A DNA stretch of 38,564 nucleotides, from positions 1 to 38,564 of the forward strand of contig CASEPH010000039.1 in assembly GCA_949289625.1 (NCBI GenBank), in the 5' to 3' direction. Position 1 is the stretch's first letter, and each line of letters opens with the position of its first letter. This stretch comes from an uncultured Clostridia bacterium. GTDB lineage: Bacteria > Bacillota_A > Clostridia > Oscillospirales > Oscillospiraceae. Both the position numbers and the translations under genes were made by a program. This document shows, one piece after another, positions 34,100-38,564 of the stretch. The notes beneath the pieces were generated by a model. The model had not been told where the DNA came from. It saw nothing but the letters and a program-made list of their open reading frames with translations, and made no database searches.

Positions 34100-35005
34100 A
34101 TGATTTATCAGGATCTTACCTTTGCGCAGCGGCTGCACAACGCCATTGGCGCCCAGGAAATCGAGCAGATCAAAGCGTGGCACGCATATACCCACGGCAT
34201 GGGCTACTCCAAGGAGGAATGGGACTCCATCTGGTACCGTGGACAGGATGTGACCTGGGCCCATTTCTTCGGCCGGATGGTGGGCTGGGACGAGGTTTGG
34301 TTCGGCTCGGTCATCAACCCGGAAGAGGGGTATTATGAGCGGTACTGCAGCCATATTCTGAATTACCCAGGGGCCTCCTATTTCGATGCCCGCAGCGTGG
34401 GCTGCACCGCCCTGCACTGCCTGGCCTCCGGCGTCATCGAGGTGGCCGAGGACGGAAAGAGCGGCCGGAGCTGCTTCCTGACCCCTGGTACCATGATGGC
34501 CAGAATGAGCCCCAACAAGGTCCGCAACGGCGGCTTCCTTTGGGAGCGCTACGGCTCTGACTTTGCCTATGACGACACCGACGGGAAATGGTACTATTTC
34601 CACGAGCACGTCTGCCCGGACATTGGCTCTGAATACGGCACCGTCAACTGGGCCCAGGAGATGTACCAGCAGGCGGTCACCGGAAAGATGCCCTTCGGGC
34701 CGCCGTCGGAAGAGCCCAAGGAAGAACCACCCAAAGGGGCCCAGTCCGGCGGAGAAGGTCACGGAGGTCCTCCCGGCGGATTCCGTCCCGTCAAACCCAA
34801 GGGGCCTCTGGGCGGTCCTCCCTGCACCGATGTGGGCCCCCTGCACAACAACGCTTCCATGACCCAAACCGTTCAAAATACGGTGCCGTGGCCAGAGCCC
34901 TATCACACTTTGGATGACGACAACTCCTATGCCCCGGGCCACAACGACATCACAAAGCGGTACTCCGCCCTTAAGGAAATCGTGAAAGGCGGCGTCCGTC
35001 TGTAA
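34100..35005 (+). CDS. SnoaL-like (NTF2-fold) protein 3 with Pro/Gly-rich insert
   Basis: The ATG at 34100 is 9 bases after GGAGG (301 residues); an ATG two codons upstream is too close to the site. The same layout is visible but more diverged: EIEQIKAWHAYTHGMG (20-35), EEGYYERYCSHI, ALHCLASGVIEVAEDGKSG (104-122), WERYGSDFAYDDTDGKWYYFHEH (148-170, quoted as two pieces WERYGSDFAYDD and KWYYFHEH), and the C-terminal WPEPYHTLDD. A low-complexity segment rich in Pro, Gly, Glu and Lys (about 197-241) is inserted before the PxPYxT motif; it is absent in the other two. It may be a flexible linker for partner binding. Position in the operon suggests a joint role with the other two. Confidence 0.8.
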   Translation: MIYQDLTFAQRLHNAIGAQEIEQIKAWHAYTHGMGYSKEEWDSIWYRGQDVTWAHFFGRMVGWDEVWFGSVINPEEGYYERYCSHILNYPGASYFDARSVGCTALHCLASGVIEVAEDGKSGRSCFLTPGTMMARMSPNKVRNGGFLWERYGSDFAYDDTDGKWYYFHEHVCPDIGSEYGTVNWAQEMYQQAVTGKMPFGPPSEEPKEEPPKGAQSGGEGHGGPPGGFRPVKPKGPLGGPPCTDVGPLHNNASMTQTVQNTVPWPEPYHTLDDDNSYAPGHNDITKRYSALKEIVKGGVRL

Positions 35006-35054
35006 CGCCCTTGGGTACGCCCCAATACATCAACGATGAAATGGAGGAATTGTT

Positions 35055-36776
35055 ATGAAGAAACTGGCTGCCTTGTTACTCGCCCTTTGTATGCTCTTTT
35101 CTCTGACGGCCTGTGGCCAATCAGCGGAACCAGCGTCGGAGCCTGTCGCTTCGGCCCCGGAATCCACAGCAGAAGCCGTTTCAGAACCTTCTGAGGAAGC
35201 CTCTGAAGCGCCTGTTTCCCCGGCATCCGCAGAAGAGGAAGAAGCCTCTTTGATGGAAAGCTTTGTGGAGGAAACGCCTGTTGTGCTGGAGCCTCTGGAG
35301 TATCCGGTCTCAGACGGCAGTACCACTCTGACCTACTGGTACAGCTATCCGCCCTTTGTCCCCAACTTCTTAGATGATGTCTCCAACAAGGAGATCTATC
35401 TGGCCATAGGAGAAGCCACCGGCGTCAACATCCAGGTGGTGGGGTACTCCCTGGTGAACGCATCGGAGCAGTTCCAGCTGATGGTGGCCTCCGGAGACTA
35501 TACGGACATCATCTATGGCTTTGGGATGCAGTATACCGGTTCGGTGGAGGGTGCCGTGGAGGACGAAATCATTCTGGACCTGTCCGATAAGCTGGAGGAA
35601 TACGCCCCGGATTACTGCCAATATCTCTATAACGACGAAGAGGTGAATCTGGCTGCCCATACGGACGCCGGATACGTTCCCTCCTTCTGCGGCATCAACG
35701 ATGAAGCCCGTTCCGTCAACGGCGGCCTCATCATCCGGACGGATTATCTGGATGCTGTGGGCATGGAAATGCCCACCACCTACGACGAGCTGGAAGCCGC
35801 TCTGACCGCCTTCAAGAACGACCTTCAGGTTCCCTCCCCCTATTGGAGCAATCCTGCGGGCTATGTGGTGGAGACCACTGCCGGATTCGACATTGCTCCG
35901 GACTTCTTCGTTCAGGACGGCGTGGTGAAATACGGTTTCTATGAGGACGGCTTCTATGACTATCTCACCACCATGAACCGCTGGTATGAAAATGGGCTGC
36001 TCTATGCGGACTTCGCGGCCCAGTCCGCCGACCAGCAGTTTCCGCCCAGCGATATGGTCAACAACAATGAAGTGGGCGTATGGTTCAACTCCCTCAACGA
36101 GATGCGTTCCTACAGTGCCGAGACCTCTACCGATCCCAACTTTGCAATTGCCGGCCTTCCTGTGCCTGCGGCAGAGAAGGATGCCGTCACCCATTTCTCC
36201 ACGGTGACGGATAAAGTGGACACCCGAGGTGGCAATTTTATTTCCACCAACTGCAAGGATCCCGAACTGGCCATGGCCTGGTGCAACTACTGGTACACCG
36301 AGGAAGGCTGTCTGCTGGCCAACTACGGCATCGAGGGCAAAAGCTGGACCAGGGACGCCGACGGGAATCCTCAATTCACGGATCTGATCCTCAACAATCC
36401 CGACATGGCCTTTGATATTGCCATTTCGGTCTACTGTGAGTTTAACGGCGGCGGTTACTATATTCTGAACGAAAAAACCGATTCCAATTACACGGAGGTT
36501 CAGCTGGAGGCCCGTCAGAACTGGCTGAGCAACTCCGACACCGCATACAATTATCCAAGCTACGCCTCCCTCAGCGCAGAGGAAAGCAGCACCTACGCCA
36601 ACTATATCGGAGACATCACCACTTATGTGGAAGAGATGACCCTGAAGTACATCACCGGCAGCGAGCCACTCACCGAGGAGAGCTTCGACGTCTATCAGCA
36701 GACTATGGACAATTTTGGGATGCAGGAATGCATCGAGGTCTATCAGGCCGCCTATGACCGGTATCTGCAGCGTTAA
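35055..36776 (+). CDS. Extracellular solute-binding lipoprotein (ABC importer)
   Basis: This 573-residue protein starts after GGAGGAA. The signal is MKKLAALLLALCMLFSL with lipobox LTAC, then a Ser/Glu/Pro/Ala-rich spacer (about 23-78) that lifts the domain off the membrane. The binding domain starts near residue 88 (STTLTYWYSYPPF) and includes EATGVNIQVVGYS, MVASGDYTDIIYG, NGGLIIRTDYLDAVGMEMP and FISTNCKDPELAMAWCNYW, a pattern typical of family 1 (LplA-like) binding proteins. It delivers a ligand to an ABC permease. No permease or ATPase is in the window. It follows the SnoaL genes by 49 bases, with a small hairpin (35011-35025) in the gap, and ends before double terminators. Confidence 0.9.
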   Translation: MKKLAALLLALCMLFSLTACGQSAEPASEPVASAPESTAEAVSEPSEEASEAPVSPASAEEEEASLMESFVEETPVVLEPLEYPVSDGSTTLTYWYSYPPFVPNFLDDVSNKEIYLAIGEATGVNIQVVGYSLVNASEQFQLMVASGDYTDIIYGFGMQYTGSVEGAVEDEIILDLSDKLEEYAPDYCQYLYNDEEVNLAAHTDAGYVPSFCGINDEARSVNGGLIIRTDYLDAVGMEMPTTYDELEAALTAFKNDLQVPSPYWSNPAGYVVETTAGFDIAPDFFVQDGVVKYGFYEDGFYDYLTTMNRWYENGLLYADFAAQSADQQFPPSDMVNNNEVGVWFNSLNEMRSYSAETSTDPNFAIAGLPVPAAEKDAVTHFSTVTDKVDTRGGNFISTNCKDPELAMAWCNYWYTEEGCLLANYGIEGKSWTRDADGNPQFTDLILNNPDMAFDIAISVYCEFNGGGYYILNEKTDSNYTEVQLEARQNWLSNSDTAYNYPSYASLSAEESSTYANYIGDITTYVEEMTLKYITGSEPLTEESFDVYQQTMDNFGMQECIEVYQAAYDRYLQR

Positions 36777-36785
36777 TGCTTTCAC

Positions 36786-36806
36786 GCACTCTGGAATACA
36801 GAGTGC
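36786..36806 (+). terminator. Hairpin 1 after the solute-binding gene
   Basis: GCACTCTG and CAGAGTGC arms (8 pairs, loop GAATA) begin 9 bases after the stop codon. Only a moderate T-tract follows (CTCCTTTTCC). It probably works with the stronger hairpin downstream. Confidence 0.5.
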
Positions 36807-36822
36807 TGCGCTCCTTTTCCAG

Positions 36823-36853
36823 ACAGGCATAGCCTTTGGCTGTGCCTGTTTTT
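36823..36853 (+). terminator. Rho-independent terminator of the SnoaL-SBP operon
   Basis: ACAGGCA plus AGCC pair with GGCT plus TGCCTGT (loop TTT, one T-G pair), followed directly by TTTTT. It closes the operon before the second AraC gene. Confidence 0.85.
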
Positions 36854-36886
36854 CCCTCATATCACAGAAACATTTCTTTCCCTCCG

Positions 36887-36915
36887 CTGACTTTTTCTTC
36901 TGGTTATGGTACAAT
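36887..36915 (+). promoter_or_regulatory. Promoter of the second AraC gene
   Basis: CTGACT (36887-36892) and TACAAT (36910-36915) are 17 bases apart, and TGG precedes the -10 as an extended element. The leader is about 45 bases. This gives the regulator its own unit apart from the upstream operon. Confidence 0.65.
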
Positions 36916-36966
36916 GTCGTTATCATATTGTCGTAACCCATAAACAGCCACTGAAGAGGAATCGAT

Positions 36967-38226
36967 ATGGATCTAACCAGCTGCATCTTTTATACCGGTG
37001 CTCTGCACGCACCGATTCCGGATCCTCCCGCAGCCAGGGAGCGGCTCAACGAACTCTTTTTTCACTCTGACAGGATCTCCTCCGGCTTTTCCCAGGAACT
37101 TCAAACCGCCGGAATCTGTCTGCCTGCACTGCCCATTCGGGTGGTGTCCATTTCTCCCGGTCCGGAAGCGGAGTTCATCATGGGCTTTGCCGAGGCATTT
37201 GCGGAAACCATATCGAACAAGCTGATAGACCAGCTTACCGCCGACGGCATTTTTTACTATATCAGCAGCAAACTGCAGGGTGTGGTTTCCGCAGGAGGTC
37301 CAGAAGATACCGCGGCTCTATATGAGACACTGCGAGGAATTGTAGCAAATTCTGGAATGCAAGCCCGGCCCCATGCCGCCATCAGCAATGCCTACGACAG
37401 TCTGGAGGCCATCAGTCGGGCCTGCGTGGAAAACGAGGAGGCCCGGTTCTTTGAGCGATTCTTAACCCATCCCATCGATGTTTTGGTCCAGCCAAAGGAT
37501 TTCCATCTCTATGGTGCCCCCTTTCCCGAGGCCGATGACGACACTTTTTTTGGAGAGGTCTCCCAAAAAATCTGCAACGCCATGCTGCTGGGGGATCAGG
37601 CCCGGATGCATCAGGCCCTGGATCAGGTCTTGGACTTTATTGTGGACCGCTTTCCCCGGGTATCCGGGATTCACATGCGGGCGATCCACTTCTGCAAACC
37701 TTTGGAAATGACCCTGGTGGGAGCGGATCTCATTGACCGGCTGTTCGTCCAACAATTCCGGTTGGTACAGCGGGTCATTGAGACCGAAAACGAGGCCCAG
37801 CTCCGGGAGAGCTTTCATCAGCAGCTGGACCGAATCTGGGAATATTCCCAGAAACGTAAACAATTCCACCATGGAGAATTGATGCAGCGGGTGGCTGACT
37901 ATATCCAGCAAAACCTCTCCGATTTTACCCTCTCCATCCCCACGATCGCGGAAAATTTTCATCTGTCGGAAACGCGGCTGTCCGCAGATTTCCGTCAGTA
38001 TTTTCAGGAGACCATTCCCAACTTCATTCATCAGCATCGGGTAGAATGGATCAAAACCCAGCTGCGCACCACAAAAAGGCCCATCCGGGAGATTTCCATG
38101 GATGCAGGCTATATCAGCATTGCCACCATGAACCGGGCCTTTTTCCGACTAGAGGGGCTCTACCCCGGACAGTACCGAAAAAAACACAGCATTCTTTCGT
38201 TCCCTCCCATTGATTCCGCGCCATAA
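36967..38226 (+). CDS. AraC-family regulator, upstream of the OYE-type gene
   Basis: This 419-residue protein starts at 36967 after AGAGGAA. The N-terminal 310 residues show no domain I recognise. The C-terminus is a complete AraC-type double helix-turn-helix (about 320-408): LMQRVADYIQQNLSDF, IPTIAENFHLSETRLSADF, REISMDAGYISIATMNRAFF and YPGQYRKK. It is followed by the OYE-type gene on the same strand with a separate promoter, so it may control that gene, the SnoaL operon, or both. It is not a close copy of the first AraC protein (31122-32396). Confidence 0.88.
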   Translation: MDLTSCIFYTGALHAPIPDPPAARERLNELFFHSDRISSGFSQELQTAGICLPALPIRVVSISPGPEAEFIMGFAEAFAETISNKLIDQLTADGIFYYISSKLQGVVSAGGPEDTAALYETLRGIVANSGMQARPHAAISNAYDSLEAISRACVENEEARFFERFLTHPIDVLVQPKDFHLYGAPFPEADDDTFFGEVSQKICNAMLLGDQARMHQALDQVLDFIVDRFPRVSGIHMRAIHFCKPLEMTLVGADLIDRLFVQQFRLVQRVIETENEAQLRESFHQQLDRIWEYSQKRKQFHHGELMQRVADYIQQNLSDFTLSIPTIAENFHLSETRLSADFRQYFQETIPNFIHQHRVEWIKTQLRTTKRPIREISMDAGYISIATMNRAFFRLEGLYPGQYRKKHSILSFPPIDSAP

Positions 38227-38250
38227 CATAATTGGGCGCGGAATTATTGT
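38214..38250 (+). terminator. Terminator overlapping the end of the second AraC gene
   Basis: TTCCGCGCC and GGCGCGGAA arms (9 pairs, 38214-38243) enclose the stop codon itself at 38224-38226; TTATTGTTG follows. The T-tract is imperfect. Confidence 0.6.
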
Positions 38251-38280
38251 TGCTAAGTCAAATTTATAGACTTCTAAGCA

Positions 38281-38309
38281 TTGATTCCCGGATGCCGTCA
38301 TGGTATGAT
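38281..38309 (+). promoter_or_regulatory. Promoter of the OYE-type oxidoreductase gene
   Basis: TTGATT (38281-38286), a 17-base spacer ending in TGG, and TATGAT (38304-38309) make a good extended -10 promoter. The predicted leader is about 50 bases with an AAGGAG ribosome site at 38351-38356. Confidence 0.7.
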
Positions 38310-38364
38310 AGCGATATGAAAAGCATGGATCTTTTGTCAAATCAATCAAAAAGGAGTGACGGGT

Positions 38365-38564
38365 ATGGAAAAGAAGTATCCGCAGCTGTTAAAGCCCCTG
38401 GTGGTGCAGGGGGTGGTCCTGCGCAATCGGCTCTACGGCACCAAGGGACTGCCCCACTTTATGCAGGCCCAGGAGGAATTCCCCAGCGAAAACGTGATTC
38501 GCTATTATGCGGGACTGGCCAAAAACGGAGCCGCCGTGGTGACAGTCAAGGGCATGAGCAAGCT
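38365..38564 (+). CDS. Old Yellow Enzyme-type flavin oxidoreductase (partial, runs off right edge)
   Basis: Sixty-six codons are visible from the ATG at 38365, eight bases after AAGGAG. The start LLKPLVVQGVVLRNRLYGT corresponds to the FMN-barrel opening of OYE/NADH:flavin oxidoreductases (L..P..I....L.NR....). NVIRYYAGLAKNGAAVVTVKG matches the following helix-strand (quoted in pieces NVIRYYAGLAKNG and AAVVTVKG). LPHFMQ after the first strand is a variant of the usual MAPM region. Family members reduce enones and related activated alkenes, including steroid, bile-acid and aromatic intermediates in gut anaerobes. Whether a C-terminal NAD(P)/FAD module is present cannot be seen. It is the probable redox enzyme of the neighbouring SnoaL locus. 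Confidence 0.8.
   Translation, partial: MEKKYPQLLKPLVVQGVVLRNRLYGTKGLPHFMQAQEEFPSENVIRYYAGLAKNGAAVVTVKGMSK

Noticed and set aside
35011..35025. Terminator between SnoaL-like protein 3 and the solute-binding gene
   Set aside because: The TTGGG/CCCAA stem has only five pairs and no T-tract, so the genes are probably one transcript.
35370..36986. Long minus-strand open frame of 538 codons antisense to the solute-binding gene
   Set aside because: It covers the well-supported lipoprotein gene, has no ribosome site, and its product shows no recognisable motif. High GC makes such frames common.

Overview
The window looks like chromosomal DNA of an anaerobic Firmicute of class Clostridia, probably the Oscillospirales (Flavonifractor/Oscillibacter-like), though genus cannot be fixed by eye. 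Reasons: fairly high GC, strong GGAGG ribosome sites, sigma-A type promoters, Gram-positive markers (SepF, DivIVA, WhiA, YvcK), and clusters typical of Clostridia (murB-rapZ-yvcK-whiA and miaB-mutS-mutL-miaA). No rRNA, tRNA, insertion sequence, phage gene or CRISPR array was seen, and no gene-free stretch reaches 300 bases.

Positions 1 to about 26,500 are almost entirely minus-strand housekeeping genes. From the left edge: a two-component sensor kinase (cut by the edge), its response regulator and a lipoprotein with calcium-loop-like repeats, in one apparent operon; then the operon murB-rapZ-yvcK-whiA-nudix-dnaE, driven by a clear promoter at 11213-11241; then ileS with its own terminator, downstream of divIVA, sepF, yggS, an orphan HlyD-like membrane adaptor, miaA, uppP, mutL, a CPBP membrane protease, mutS and miaB. 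These genes cover cell-wall precursor supply and lipid-carrier recycling, division-site assembly, mismatch repair, replication and tRNA modification. The miaB gene carries an in-frame TAA that cuts off its TRAM domain, although the lost 43 codons are still intact and in frame up to the mutS ribosome site.

From 26,232 to 31,007 are an HPr-like protein lacking the phosphorylatable histidine, mtaB (divergent, plus strand), a glycoside hydrolase family 3 enzyme with permuted domain order, and a two-CBS-domain protein. The last two have promoter-proximal inverted repeats.

From 31,122 to the right edge is an accessory locus and the best candidate for something undescribed. An AraC regulator is divergent from an operon of three diverged, unusually large SnoaL-like (NTF2-fold) proteins and a solute-binding lipoprotein. 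A second AraC regulator and the start of an Old Yellow Enzyme-type flavin oxidoreductase follow. A 21-bp-spaced direct repeat lies directly upstream of the operon promoter, the geometry expected for an AraC activator. The working model is inducible capture and reductive or dehydrative conversion of a small molecule (polyketide, aromatic, steroid or terpenoid-like). The substrate is unknown.
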